From contig JBNGIO010006345.1 in the NCBI GenBank assembly GCA_049999805.1, positions 174,093-238,092 of the forward strand: a stretch of 64,000 nucleotides of DNA, written 5' to 3'. Positions within the stretch are counted from its first letter, which is position 1. Each line of letters begins with the position of its first letter. Below the pieces are notes generated by a model, which saw nothing but the letters and a program-made list of their open reading frames with translations, was not told where the DNA came from and made no database searches. This DNA is from Folioceros fuciformis (taxonomy: Eukaryota; Anthocerotophyta; Anthocerotopsida; Anthocerotales). Positions 42,551-54,901 of the stretch are shown piece after piece. The translations under genes were made by a program, and so were the position numbers.

Positions 42551-43509
42551 CTAAACAGCGTCAGCCTGATCAGTTTACTAACAATCACCAGCATTGTGTG
42601 AATGAGCTAAATTCTGAGCACTCACTTTCTAGCTAGTCTAGTGGTCATAAACGTGACCGCAAGGTAAATGGAAAGTCCATCAAAAACAAAATGGTGGTCC
42701 TTGCCAGTCCTGATGGCTTCACATACAAAAACGGAATCACACAGCTTCACGACATTTTCCAGTGGTGTCCAGCCAGGGCAATCGTCTGCATCAACTGACT
42801 AACACTCACTGCCACCAATAGACGTTACTGCATATATCGGTGTCCCCACGAAAACTTCACAAGTGTTGATGCTGATCCCAGTGATGTCTTCCACCAACAA
42901 CGTTGGCAAAGCTCGTTCCTGCCCTCACAACCCTGTTCGTGACTCAAGTCTCCTCTCTTGCTCACAGCCAGCCCAGGCCGGGTTAGCGCTACAATCCAGG
43001 CCCAGTTGCACGATCTAGTCGCAGCGTTGACGTCCAGGTACAGTTTCGTGATTCGGTCGCACCACGTCACAAGCCAGGCACGGTGTCACAGTTCAAGCAG
43101 AACTTCACGATCCAGACACCACGCCACAGGTCAGTCACAGCGCCTCAATCCAAGCATCCTGTCGAAACCCCAAGCACAGTGTCGTGATCCTCGGCTTCTC
43201 AGTCCTGAGAGCGGCGTTGGTGACCTTGCGTGCACACAAGCGTCGCTCCCACACACGCGACCTGTCCTTCTCCGGCTCCAGCTCACGACTAGATGAAGTC
43301 GGCTTCACCTGAGTGTCCTCCCCCCCCCCCCTGCAGATCACAGATTGTACAGCCGCCTCCTCAGCTCCGTGAGCGGCCTTCCACACGGTTGGGTTGGTTT
43401 GGGTTCATGGACAGACTCAGCTTGCGTTCACTGAGTCCTTCTCTCTCGGCTCCTGACACTCACACACACATGTTTGTCGTTGCCCATCAACCCGCTGCTC
43501 AGCACCTCC
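42551..43509. other. No gene recognised
   Basis: Non-coding in appearance. It has a short poly-C run at 43320-43332 and loosely repetitive C/A-rich sequence. Confidence 0.3.
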
Positions 43510-43745
43510 ATACACCGACGCTACCCTGGTGCCCGCGACGGCACACAGCTTGCTGGGACTCCTCTGGCGCTTGAGCTAGGTGCCTCCGCTCACTGTCCAG
43601 CACTGACAATACCCTGATGCCCGCAACGGGACACCATAGCTTGCTCGAATCCCCCTGACACTTGAGCTGAGTGCCTCGGCTCACTGTCCAGCCCTGGCGT
43701 CCACCGACGTCGTGCTGATGCCCACGACGGAGCACCTTAGCACTT
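43510..43745. repeat. Imperfect tandem repeat of roughly 95 bp
   Basis: The order CTG-TGCCCGC-ACGG, CACACAGCTTGCT / CACCATAGCTTGCT, CTTGAGCT-GTGCCTC-GCTCACTGTCCAGC recurs at about 43521 and 43615, with a third partial unit near 43706. Non-coding. Confidence 0.7.
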
Positions 43746-44244
43746 GTGAACTTGCCTGCCTGAGCAGTGGGTTTTCGAGTCGTAGTAAGTTCTCCACCTA
43801 GCCCCGGTGCGGTATGCTCAGACGGCCAGTCATTCATGCTCACACTACAATGCAACCCATCAACGATTTTCACTCTGATTCTGAGCAGTAGATTGACAAG
43901 CAGTTTCTTGGCCAGCTACCTTGACCGCAAGCTTAGGCTCAACGAGAGAACTTCTAACAACTGCGGGACTGAGCCTAGAAGGCCGGCTCTTGTCTGTCAC
44001 GCTGCTCCTGGCCGTTACCCCCAGTCCTCCTCTCCTCCATCTCCCCCATCGTCGCCATGCCGCCCACGCTCGAAACCTCTCCACCATTTCGCACAATGAT
44101 GGTTCTGAACCCTAGATGGGTCACACGTTCCTTGCTTGGCTATCCCTCATCTACCTAATCATATAGTTAGACTAATTACATACAATTAGCCTAATTATAT
44201 CTATTAGGCTAATTAGATACCCTAATTAATCAACATGGCTTGAC
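43746..44244. other. No gene recognised; AT-rich CTAATTA-rich stretch
   Basis: 43746-44140 shows only short frames. 44155-44230 is dominated by CTAATTA/TTAGCCTAATT motifs able to fold back on themselves. Confidence 0.35.
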
Positions 44245-44535
44245 ATCTAGGCTTTCTGAATCGCACTAGCCACATTCTCTATTGCCATGAGGTTCCGCCT
44301 TGGTTTGGTCCAACCTTTAGCCTGCTCTCTCGCCTCTTGCATCTACGAGGCGCCACTAAACAACTCTAGTACTAATTTTGCCCGTTGCCCAATTGGGGGT
44401 TAACAGATTGCTGCGCATGATGCCGTGCAAGATGACATGTTTTCTTTGGCCAAGGACCCACCTTTACCCCGCTTGTCATTAAGGCCCATGGGGCTATGTG
44501 CAAGGCATTTTCCAAGTTTTTGAAGTCTTGCGCCA
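44245..44535 (+). mobile_element. Second relic of the non-LTR reverse transcriptase
   Basis: CATCTAGGCTTTCTGAATCG to about 44345 aligns with 7255-7345: a stretch encoding an L-NRTS-FCH-EV-LRLG-like block. About 44405-44455 reads AAHDAVQDDMFSLAKD, matching the HDAVRD block at 7420-7475. Frames are broken. A related RDFEFWVFLWDFL block lies downstream at 45055-45095. Confidence 0.65.
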
Positions 44536-45084
44536 AGATAATTCACAACAAGAAATATGGGCTTGGTCTTCTTCTTTTATATATAGTAGCATTTTTTGGT
44601 AGAGGGTTTCTATTGCTCAATAGCGAGCATTGGCTAATGTCATATATAGGATAACAATGTTAGCAGGAGAGGTGGCGTTAGCAACCCCGCTGGTAAGTAG
44701 ACCCTTTCTCCTCCCGGATCATGATGTTTTAGATGCTATTGGTAGTCATTAGGCTTCAAGGGGTTGGATTATATGCCTTATTGGAATATTTTATGATTAG
44801 ACTACGTTTGAAACCTAATTGCCTAACATGAAACTCATATTAGGCAAAACTACTAAGCTTAGGTAGAAACTTATTCTCTTGGGAACAAACATGTCGTAAG
44901 CTATATCAACATGTTTTTCCTTGCTGGGGTTTTGAGTTGCACATAAGCAATTACAAACACAATAAGGGGTTAAGCTATCTCAATGCAAGGTTTGATCCCC
45001 TTCAAGCATCACTCTCCCCCCTAGGGGGGGGGGGGGGGGATATCATTCCCTCGCAGGGACTTTGAGTTTTGGGTGTTCCTATGG
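44536..45084. other. Repeat-derived sequence with poly-G run
   Basis: Contains one copy of the TGGTAAGTAGACC motif (44691) and a poly-G tract at about 45023-45039. At 45038-45093 it carries a stretch closely matching 6527-6586 (GATATCA-YCCCTCG-AGGGACTT). Confidence 0.5.
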
Positions 45085-45755
45085 GACTTCCTGTGGAGTG
45101 AAATCTTGTATTCGGAGACACCGTGAGGTCCACATCCACCCTCTATGTCGTTGTAGTCATATGATTCGCTCCCAAGGAAATGATTTGTGCCAAGTAACAC
45201 TGACTTTTACTACTACTGACCCTTACCTAAGTCAAGGCTCATCTACTACCGTCCCTACTACATACCAGCTCCCTACCACTACCCCCATGTAGCCCAGCTA
45301 CTGCGGACCCTACTCTACGACTCTGGTCATTGGTTCCGCGACCGGTAGTGGTCTCCACAACCGTGGTGGGACCCACCCTGAACCCTAACTATTATTTTCC
45401 TGGCGTATGCGCCGCCGCGGGGTTCCACCGCGGGTTCCTGCCCCAAGGCGTCCAGACTTGCCACTCTGGTCTTATTAGAGGCTCTTCACACATGTAAATG
45501 CCAATCCTTGGGGAACAAGGCCCCACGGATCGGCCACACTTCCTCACACCCACACACACACACACCCAAGTTTCTCCACACATGCAAAATTCCGGTGCAC
45601 TCTCGCTCTTCTCAGGCCTAGTTCCAAAGGTTCCCAATCCTCCAACAATGTCCACGAATCCCCAAGAATCTCTTAGCAATCTACCACAATCTCCAACAAT
45701 CTCACACAAACGTCTAGAAATCCCCCAAAAAATCTTCCAGAAATCCGTCCCTGTC
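45085..45755. repeat. Direct repeat, copy 1 (about 0.67 kb)
   Basis: Matches 47075-47770 in the same orientation. Shared landmarks are CCCTCTATGTCGTTGTAG, ATTCGCTCCCAAGG and ATGATTTGTGCCAAGTAACA; further on, GCG-ATGCGCCGC-GC, then CCTTGG-GAACAAG-CCCC-CGGATC-GCCACACT. The 3' part is a (CAA/TCC)-rich stretch (ACAAACGTC-AGAAATCCC). No coding capacity. Confidence 0.85.
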
Positions 45756-45796
45756 ATGCTGTTGCTGTATGGGAAACAGAGCACCTAAGACTCTAT

Positions 45797-45892
45797 GACT
45801 GGATACTGACTAGAGCATCCTGGGCATAAGCCCTGAATGCTGAAATGACTAGATACTGACTGGAGCATCTCGGGCATAAGCCCTGATGCTGA
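45797..45892. repeat. About 49-bp tandem duplication
   Basis: TGA-TGGATACTGACTAGAGCATC-TGGGCATAAGCCCTGA-TGCTGAA recurs with few changes at about 45797 and 45846. Confidence 0.88.
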
Positions 45893-47074
45893 AGTGCTTG
45901 ATGATGTCATGTACATGGCCCATGGATGGCCTGCACATGACATGTATGCCATATATGCATGTGTGCCATGTATGCATGCATATGGAGATGAAGGATGACA
46001 TGTGATGTATGTGGACATGTGGCAGGTGATGTGTCATGGCGCATGCAACCTATATGCATGGTTGTGCATGAAAGGCGCGGTGCTATGCCGCATATATAGA
46101 TAGCAGATTTATATTAGAAGATATTAGAAAATACATAAAAATCATAAATCAAGGAAAGTAGGATTATAAAGTGCCCACCATCGATACGGGTGGACACTTC
46201 ATCGAGAACTCCTGGGGGTTTTTGCCTATATATGTAGGCACCCAGCCATGGATTCTCGAATTGTTGATGTTTGTCTTGTTCCAATAGACAGCCATACTTC
46301 GTCCCTGCTGTGTCTTTGTCTCCTAGAGGTTCTTGTGGTTCGTTGCATTGCCAGGTTGGGAGAATTTTCCAGCTTGATTTCACCTGTTGACGGGTCCCGG
46401 GTCTGCCTCTCTTAGGCAAACCTAGTCTCTTTTTGTAGCCTTGCTCTTGGCCATAGGCCAAGGACAAATTAAGGCTAGGATTGTTGCTCCTGGGCCGAAG
46501 GCCAAGGAGATCGCAGGCAGGCGGAAGCTTAGTGACCTAGCGTGGTAGACAGGCTAGGTAGGCATGTAGCTATGCGGCTGCTGCGCGACATCCCACTCTT
46601 TAGCAGTCTTTCACCACACGTCCCTGGTCTCTCAGCAATCTCGTACAGTTTTCCAGTCAGTTCTTCGTCTCCATCTCAGTCTTCAACCTTACACCTCGCA
46701 TCACGTTCAATGATTGGCCACATTTCTCTCCTCCTCTTTCTCTCGTCTTCTCTTCTCACTCACTCAACTCACACGCACATACACACTCTCTTGACTCACA
46801 CCTTCATCTTCACACACACGCTTTCACAATCAGAGTTCGAAACACAGCGGTTAACTTGGGGAATAGCGGAGGCGGAACCTCCCGTGCCAGCAGGTCTTGC
46901 AGACTCGTCCCCCTCGCCACCAGCTGCAAAGCAATGCTCTCGACTACTCCTAGGAGCTTCTCACACACACTCCCCACCTTGAAAACACGGGGATCTCAAC
47001 CAAGAGGTGGTCTTACACACACTCGAATTTCGGACACGACGGGTAACTCGGGGAATAGGGGAGGCCAAACCTCC
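45893..47074. other. Spacer between the two direct repeats; no gene
   Basis: Starts with a run of CATG/ATGCATG-rich sequence (45900-46030). A possible TATA-like CTATATATG at about 46228 and Pro/Ser-rich pyrimidine tracts follow. A block at 46833-46930 (GAATAGCGGAGG, then TCGTCCCCCTCGCC) recurs in diverged form at 47024-47090 and 47946-48045. Confidence 0.4.
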
Positions 47075-47770
47075 GGATTCGTCCCCTGTGAAGTAAAATG
47101 TTGTGTCCAAGGATACCGCGGGGCCCACACAAACCCTCTATGTCGTTGTAGCCATGGGATTCGCTCCCAAGGGAATGATTTGTGCCAAGTAACACAGGTT
47201 TCTTCTAATACTAACTCTTGCCTAGATCAAGTCTTATCTACTACCAGTTCCACTACAGACTACGCCCTACCACTACCCCTCAGTTAGCCCAACTACCGAG
47301 GGTCCTACCCTACGACTCTAGTCTTTACTCTATAACTCCGATCCCTACTTTACGACTGCGGTTACTGGTTCCGCAACCATGGTGGGTCCCACCCAAAACC
47401 CTAACAAATATTTTTCCGGCGCATGCGCCGCTGCAGGTTTCCACCATGGGTTTCTGCCCCAGGCTTCTAGACTCACAGATCTGGTGTTATTGGATGCTCC
47501 TCACACATGCGAATGCTAACCCTTGGAGAACAAGACCCCGCGGATCAGCCACACTCCACCACACACACACGCAACACTCCCACACATGTAAAACACACCA
47601 AAGCTCTAGTGTACACTTATTTCTCACCGGCCTGTCTTCAAGTGTCTTCAATCTCTCAACAACGTCCACAAATCTCTAGCGATTCCTCAGCAATCCCTCA
47701 CAACTCCCCACAAACTCAACAATCCCCAATAGTCTTCCACAAACGTCCAGAAATCCCTATGAAACCCTTT
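47075..47770. repeat. Direct repeat, copy 2 (about 0.7 kb)
   Basis: Same-orientation partner of 45085-45755, offset about 2.0 kb and visibly diverged. Could be two copies of one non-autonomous element or the long terminal repeats of a gutted element; no internal coding region supports either. Confidence 0.85.
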
Positions 47771-48882
47771 AGAAATCACATCCAAACTTCAACACTCTTT
47801 CTCAACCATCCAGCAATTTCTTGGAGATTCTCTTCAGCAACCCTGTAGCAATCTCAGCCATCTTTCGAGGTCCTCCTCGGCCCCTCATCTCACCCACTCC
47901 TTCAGTCTCCGTCTTTCTCACATACACTCACTTCTCTAATGCCAGGTTCAAAACGCAGCCGACAGATCAGGGAATAAGGGAAAGATGAGTTCTCCTTCCA
48001 CTCCACGCAACGGGTGGATTCGTCCCCCTCTCCTCAGCTACGGTCCACAATCAAACCTCTTCTTCCACACTCACTCCTTCACCCTACTCCTTCTTACACA
48101 CTTGCACTACAAAAGGCCTTGGCAAACACGATTTTTCGGACAACATCAAGCGCGGCTGATGCGGCTTCAGCGGTCCTAGTGGTAAGTAGGCCATATCTCA
48201 TACCTGAATGTGACATCTTAGGGGCGATAGGGAGTTACAGGCTAGACAGACGAGGGGGTAGGCCCCATTCTTGGCTTTTCCCCATTGCGGGTTAGTCCCC
48301 TTCTCACGGGGTAGATGGAACTTCTATGTCTTTTTTCTTTCTTTAAAGTCTTCAAGTAGGCATAGGAGACTAAGTTAAAACAATATTTGGGTCCAGATGA
48401 AGAGGGAACGAGAGAAGATGGAATAAGTTCTAAGATGAGATATTTATATCGACCCATATAGGAACCATGAAGCTTGACATAAAGATCAAGAAAGTTTAAA
48501 TCATAACATATGATCTTTCAAATAGAACCATGTCACAAGATTATCATTCCATATGAAGCTTGTGTGGATAATAACCCATTTTGGCTTATAAAAGTACTAG
48601 AGATGTCCTTAAAGTGTGATATTGATAGGCTACACATTAAGGTCTATAGATGGATGGCCAAATGTTCTAATGCGTTTGAACACTTATTTTCAGTAATATC
48701 ATCGGACTTTGATAATATTACTAGATCAAGACCTACCCCCATGGACAAGAGGAATTTGTATTGGATTTCGCTTGTTAGATGCCCAAGCCAACATTGAAAG
48801 TAACTTGTGTTCATAGTTTTGAACATTTGAAATCCTAACATGTAAAACTACCTTCTTGCTAATTATATGTGAGTGCATAGGT
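47771..48882. other. No gene recognised; one repeat-family terminus
   Basis: Carries the CTAGTGGTAAGTAGGCC motif at about 48175-48191, shared with 10.1, 44.7 and 53.3 kb. A frame at 48534-48797 (VDNNPFWLIKVLEMSLKCDI...) is open for about 90 codons but unrecognised; it may be a transposon relic. Confidence 0.35.
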
Positions 48883-49135
48883 CTATCCATGCACTTGAAG
48901 CATGTGTCCCGGTCTACTAGCGCACTTGGAATGTGTGCGCGCAAGTCTATTGGTGTACTTGGAGCGTGTGTACTTCGATTGACCAGTGCATGCACTTGGA
49001 GCGTGTGTAAGCTAGTATACCAGCGCACTTGAGCATGTGTGCTTCGATTGACCAGTGCGTGCACTTGGGGTGTGTGTACGCCAGTGTACCGACACACTTG
49101 AGCATGTGTGCTTTGATTGACCAATGCATAAGCCT
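48883..49135. repeat. 69-bp minisatellite
   Basis: CTTCGATTGACCA(A/G)TGC recurs at 48973, 49042 and 49111 (CTTTGATTGACC in the last), spaced exactly 69 bp. Each is preceded by CACTTG-AGC-TGTGTG. Upstream partial units begin near 48883. Confidence 0.9.
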
Positions 49136-51624
49136 ATTTATTGGTAGGTCTATTGGCACAGGCATGTTGAATTGCACTAATAGACAAGCTCTATCATCCT
49201 AACTTGCATAGAACTTTTAAATGCAAGTTGATTTCTCATACCATTTTTCATCCCACAGATTTTGTGAAACCAATGTATAAAAATAAACGAGCATTATTGT
49301 AATTAACTCCAGAAAAAAATTTAGACACACCATGAACATCAACTTTCACTATGTCCAAAAAATGATCGCGGACACATTTCTCCAGCTATTAATCTACCTT
49401 TTTTCATGTTGTCCTAATACTCTTACCAAGGAAGTAGATGAAAGGAAACAAAGAGCATGATGAACATATGTTTTCAAAAGATTTCTTTTTTTGTTTTGTT
49501 TAAAGCACACCCTCGGAAAACATCATTTGAAAGGATACTAAGTTGGGATTTGCATCCAAATTTTGGCCAATAAGTCTTCAACTTATTTTTATTCGTTTAG
49601 ACTTATTTTTAATCGTGGCCTAAATGGGTGGGGAGAAGGACCTTGTCTCCTTCCAATTTTTTTGCCGGTAAATTCTATTGCTCTTCATTGGATGCATCAT
49701 TGGGCACATCTACATCGTTGTTTTGTACTTGGTTTGAGCACCTTATTTCCTCCAAGTACTTAATAGGAGGATCAACCATTGTGAGCAAAACCAATGGTTC
49801 CGTTTCCTACATGTTAACCAAAGGTTTAAAGGTACCAAGAAAGTCATAGAAATTTGTGTCGAGTATGGTCTCCATTGCTGCAAACTGGATCTTTTCATGC
49901 TAATCTTTAAGACCAAGTGCCACTCTTGTAGGCCATTCTTCATCTCCTTTTGCATGACCTGATTTTGAGCATCAATAGAAAAGAGACATGAAGTTAACAA
50001 TGAACAAGGCAACAACCCTACTACCATTTGACACATGTGCCTCCTCCATGTTTGAGAGCTTGCATGAACAACATGTCAGCTTTTTCAACACCACCAACAC
50101 ACTATGCCCTGGACTCCAACGACATTATGCTACCTTGCATTGTGCCCTTGCCCATGTCTTCTCCTGACTCTGATTTGGCTTCTACATCATTTCAATCTTC
50201 TATATTGAATATGCCACTAGGGCGATAGTGGTCTTCTCATTCACCTCTCCCCACAACTCCTCCTCATCCCACCTTGTCGAGGGGACAATTGTGATGTCTT
50301 GTGTGAGTTCCTCCCAGTGGGGAGGGGAGGCCATTACGTCTAAGTTTGGATCGTGAAGGTGTGTGGGTCTACCCGCGGAGGACTCTTTTCTACCACATTA
50401 TGAGTTTCGGGCAAGATGCGACGACGTGGGCCATGCTTGCTCTACTACAAAGACCCCTTACTTTAGTTGAATGAGGAGTTCACTTCTATTTGAAGTTGCT
50501 TGACAGTAATACTGTTGCTATTGTTACTACAAACAACATATGATATATTATTGCTATAAGAATAGAATAATAGGTAGCTATGAGAGTAGGTAGTAGAGCA
50601 AGTTAGTCCTCCTTTAAAACAATACTTATCTTAAAAAAAGAGCTTATCTTAGAGTCTTCTATTTTTACCTATACATGCATCTATACTGATTGGAAATAAT
50701 CATGAATTCTCGTTTCCAAAACTTATGCGTTCTCGTTTTCGACTCACTGGATGTATACACTATGACTTGATATGGTTGTCGTTAGGACTCTAAACGGGAA
50801 AAGTGGAGTCCGCTGTCGGGTCTCGTGTCGGAGCGCAGAAACGGTGGCGCCACATCTTGCGGGCCCAGCCGTCCTTCCTCGAGATGCGGATCCATGCAAA
50901 TGTTGCCACAGCAACAGAAGATGTAATCGAGCGCAAGCTCATTCAAATTTATGGAGGATTTGAAGCCGGTAGGTGGTGAGCGAAAAGTGCACCTGGTCTT
51001 CATTGTATGCAGAGGTAAGTTCTGTAGGTGGATCGGCGTTGCTGGAATTCTATTCCATTACAGGGGCTAATCATCCCGTCACGAAGGGCCGTTATGAATT
51101 CCGGATAGCATTCTCTTAAGAGCGAAGGATCACAGCGTTTTGTAGCAGACGCCTGCTTAGCTTACATAGCGCAATGCATTAAACACATCATGAACATTTT
51201 TGTAATTCTTGAGCGTAACAGATGAGATGTCTTTTGTCTGTGCCTGTCTAGCATTTAGCACTCGAGAATGCTCCAATTGTTTGGAGCTTGATAATTCCCA
51301 GCGCAGGCTCGAAGTGGGTACGATTGCACAAAGAAAGGGATAAAAGATTAAGGACTGCAAGCGCACAACAGAGCCGTAGTGCAGGTTGATCGGCGAGCAC
51401 GTGAAAATCGCATGGCAGACACTGCGCATGTGTGAAGATAGTTTCTATTATTTGTGTTGTGTGGCCAGGCAATGCCCAAGGTACCGTCTATCCGTCACAT
51501 ATCTCGTAGTGTGAATGAAATGCAGACATACGCTGAGCCCTGTGCATCCGTTGTGATGCCAGCAAGATCGTGGTCGCCCGTTTCCCTTAGCTGAGGAACG
51601 GACATCGATTTGTTCAGCGTTTCC
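49136..51624. other. AT-rich region, no gene recognised
   Basis: About 2.5 kb of mostly AT-rich sequence. A minus-strand stretch (50036-49743) is open and might be gag-like retroelement debris, but no motif is clear. 50770-51000 is more GC-rich with short frames on both strands. The last ~150 bp is presumably the upstream region of the MES-like gene. Confidence 0.35.
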
Positions 51625-52834
51625 ATGGAGGCTCCGAATTCGAAGTGGGGTGGGAAGCATTTCGTGCTGGTGCACGGAGCCGTCCACGGGGCGTGGTGCT
51701 GGTACAAAATTGTTGATATGCTGCAACAGGCGGGGCACAAAGTGTCCGCACTGGACCTGGCCAGCGCCGGAATCAACAATGTGGATCCGAACACTGACAA
51801 CCCTGGAGCAGCTGGCAACTCCTCTCCTGTCCTTCCTTCAGAATCTGCAAGACTCCGAGAAGGTGAACCCTAACCTAGCCTTCCTTGGCCTGGTAGGTGA
51901 TCCCTTGCAGATCTGCTTGCAAGGCGATCATCTCCAATGCGTTTTAAGATGTTTACAAGTGTAATCCGTCTTTCGTGCAAAATATTATGCATGCCGGTGT
52001 TATTTTGCACTTGTAGCATGCCGGTGATCTTATTGCTGCACAGCATGGGGGGCTTGAGTGGCACACTGGCTATGGAGCTGTTCCCCGACAAGATAGCAAC
52101 CGCTGTCTTTGTGGCTGCATTGATGTTCCCCGACCCTGAGAACGAGAACGAGAACGCTGGTGCAGTTGTCCAGGTATTGTATCTACATGTCCGCATTTAT
52201 CATGTGTTGAGTTAGTTTTTGTCCACCACCTTGAGCTCATTGAGTCCTGTCGCTGCACACTGCACTGGGATTGCCAATCCGAAATGGAGCTACCTAGGTG
52301 TTCCAACGTGTGTTTGCCGCACTGGTGACTTGTGGCAAGCTTCGCCTGACGTTCGGGAACGGGGCTGAGAGGCCAGCCACGATTGTGGAGGTGGGGCAGG
52401 ATCAGCAGGTCGACCTCTTCTACCACTTGTCCCCATCGCAGGTACGCGGTTCCTCACTTCGGATGTACTGATATAGTCTCACAGCGGCATCTTAACTTTG
52501 TATCCGAAGACACAGAAATGTTCTGCTGCTCTGAGGTTTGTGTGCGCAGGATGCGGCTCTGGCGAAGCTGTGCTTGAAGCCGTTTCCCTTGTGGGCCGAC
52601 ATTGGGTGGGGATTTCTGTTGCCCATCTCTCAGGAGAGATATGGGAGCGTGCCTAGAGTATACCTGGCCTGCAACGAGGACAGGGCCGTCACCCAAGATC
52701 TGGTGGATGTGATGTGTCGCGCGCTTCCACCCAAGGAACGAATTTTGCTGGAAGCTGACCACAGCGCCTTTTTCTCCGCTCCCGCCGATCTCACGGCTCA
52801 CCTGTTGCGCAGAACATCGCAAAACATCCTGTAG
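51625..52834 (+). pseudogene. Methylesterase (MES/SABP2-type alpha/beta hydrolase), frameshifted
   Basis: Exon-like pieces: 51625-51862, about 52030-52173, 52298-52441 and 52550-52834 (TAG). Exon 1 opens with [20 protein letters not shown] and [14 protein letters not shown]. Exon 2 has the nucleophile motif as LLHSMGG (family usually GHSxGG) and LAMELFPDKIATAVFVAALM. Exon 4 has the Asp region (CNEDRAVTQD) and His region (LLEADHSAFFSAP), so Ser, Asp and His are all present. Two defects are visible. One extra base near 51795 shifts the frame before the [18 protein letters not shown] stretch. No AG acceptor near 52015-52030 restores the frame. MES enzymes hydrolyse methyl esters of salicylate, jasmonate or IAA. 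A sequencing error in a live gene is possible, since exons 3 and 4 remain open. Confidence 0.75.
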
Positions 52835-53823
52835 AGCGATGTTCGCAGGCCGTCCATTTGTGACGGAGACTTGCAGGACTATGTTCTAGACTGGCTGCCA
52901 TCCCAACCCTCAGGGCTCGGAAAATCCAAGCTGTATGGGTGGTCAACTTGGCCCCACACCTAAGGCCGTCAGTTCTCTTTCTACATCTTCGTTCATAAAT
53001 GATATTATCTTGACTCTTTTACTTCTTTATTAATTGTATATATAAATCATATTATCTATAGCTTCATGGAAACCATTCTTTTCTTTATGAGATAACATGA
53101 TTGGATCCTATTTTCTACCATCCATATATTTCGCTTATTAGAACATGAGGTTCTCTGTTATTTTTAATCTTGTGGCTCATATTTTACATATTTTTGTTAT
53201 GGATTCTGGATTTATTTTTTTATTTTATATCTATTCAACGATATTGGCATAAGGTAAGCATCGACAACTCAAATGGTAGATAGACTCTTTCTTTTTCTTA
53301 ACATGATATTTTAGATATTATTGGTGGTTATTAAGCTTCAAGATTAGCCCGTAGTGTCCTTATACCCCTTTTATGGATATTTTTTTAATTAAATAAATAA
53401 AAAATAATTTATACTATTTTTTGCCTTGAATGAAAAAATCTATGTAATTGAGGCAAAGAATAAATGCATGAATATATTGATATCACAAAAAGAATTCCAT
53501 CTAAAGTTGTTACAAGATTCCCATAGTCTATCTAGGTATATGGTAAACTGAAGGATTTATATTAGAATAAATTTTTTAATCATTTACAAACAAGAGATAT
53601 ATTCCGATTATGAGAATAATATTATATCTTGAATGCCAAGTATATTGTCTATAATGGACATGTTTTTCGATGGTTATAACCTTGTGCTATAAAATAAATG
53701 TAGATTTCAAGGTATGTATTATGGAATACGATAAGGACATATAGTCCACGATTAGTTTTTTTTTTTTTTTCTAACTATATGTTTTTACATGAATATTCTA
53801 CTGCATGCATCTCCGGCATACAT
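52835..53823. other. AT-rich region, no gene recognised
   Basis: Follows the MES-like relic. It holds an AATGGTAGATAGACTC block (53271) with downstream similarity to 44691-44770 (TTTTAGAT-TATTGGT-GT-ATTA-GCTTCAAG). Confidence 0.4.
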
Positions 53824-53935
53824 GTGGATTTTAGGGCTCCACATCACATTACGAGCTGCCATACAGTTAGACTTTTTTTGTGGATTTTAGGGCTCCACGT
53901 CACATTACGAGCTGCCCTACAGTTAGACTTTTTTT
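53824..53935. repeat. 56-bp tandem duplication
   Basis: GTGGATTTTAGGGCTCCAC starts at 53824 and 53880; both copies continue with CACATTACGAGCTGCC and CAGTTAGAC followed by a T run. Confidence 0.95.
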
Positions 53936-54901
53936 TCTTATGTCATTGCCACTTCGGGGGACCGATCAAGAATAATGAAGAATCTTTTATGGTCCATAAC
54001 TTTGTTTCTTCTTGGTATACTATCTTTTTTGGTCCATAGCTTTCTTCCTTATTGGGGGTCTAATATTTGCCGGGGGGGGAGATTTGCAAATGGCCTTACA
54101 ATAGTGAATAGTGTTGAATGTAGTCTCAAATTGCCTTGAAGATGTTAGCTCCAGATTGCCTGATAGCTGGTGTTGCACGTTATACGAGCAAGTAAGAGAT
54201 GCACAGGGTATTTGAGGATGGTGAGGTAGTTGCATTCTAGATTGTAGGCACCCCAAAGCCTTGCAAGCTAAGTAGAACTTGCAGATTGTTGTTGCAGCTG
54301 TGTCACACTTGCACATTGGCCCAATAGAGTACGTTGAATTGGCATATTGTTCCTATAGACTACGGTGACCAGCAAATTGTCCATGCATAGTGGGTTGCAC
54401 ACTGCATTGCAAATGGCATATGCAGAGTGCATTGTCATTGGTCCCTGCATACTATATTGCACAGTGTCCATGCAGGATTGCCATGCCGCTTGCCCCCTAG
54501 ATTGCCTTGAATATTGCAAATGGCTATGGATGTCACTCTCTCACACACCCCTAGGGTGAGCAGCTGCATAGAGGGATTGGAGAGTTTGATTACAGCTAAG
54601 ATACCATGCAATTGGGCTAGCAAATTTCCTTGCATATGCAGGGTGATGGCCGGATCGGGACGCCGTATAGGGGCCACTAACGACACGGTCATTGGGTTTA
54701 GGGTTTAAGGGCCCATTAGCTTGAAAATATGGGACCGTATATTATAAGAAGGTGTTCGTATCGTATCGATATTCCATAATGTATGTATGGGAAGTGCTGC
54801 AAAACGAGAAGGGGCACGTGCGTAGAGGAGAGGAGAGGAGAGGTGGGTGGCAAGAGAAGGGCACGTATAGCCTGGTTGCTGTAGACAGTTGCAGGGTGGA
54901 G
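53936..54901. other. No gene recognised
   Basis: 54090-54640 is built of loosely repeated TTGC/TGCA-rich words (ATTGC, GCATAT, TCCATGCA), which keep several frames open without encoding anything I recognise. 54820-54845 is a short GAGAG-rich run. Confidence 0.4.

Noticed and set aside
49743-50036. Possible gag-like minus-strand frame
   Set aside because: Open but without a zinc knuckle or other retroelement motif I can point to.
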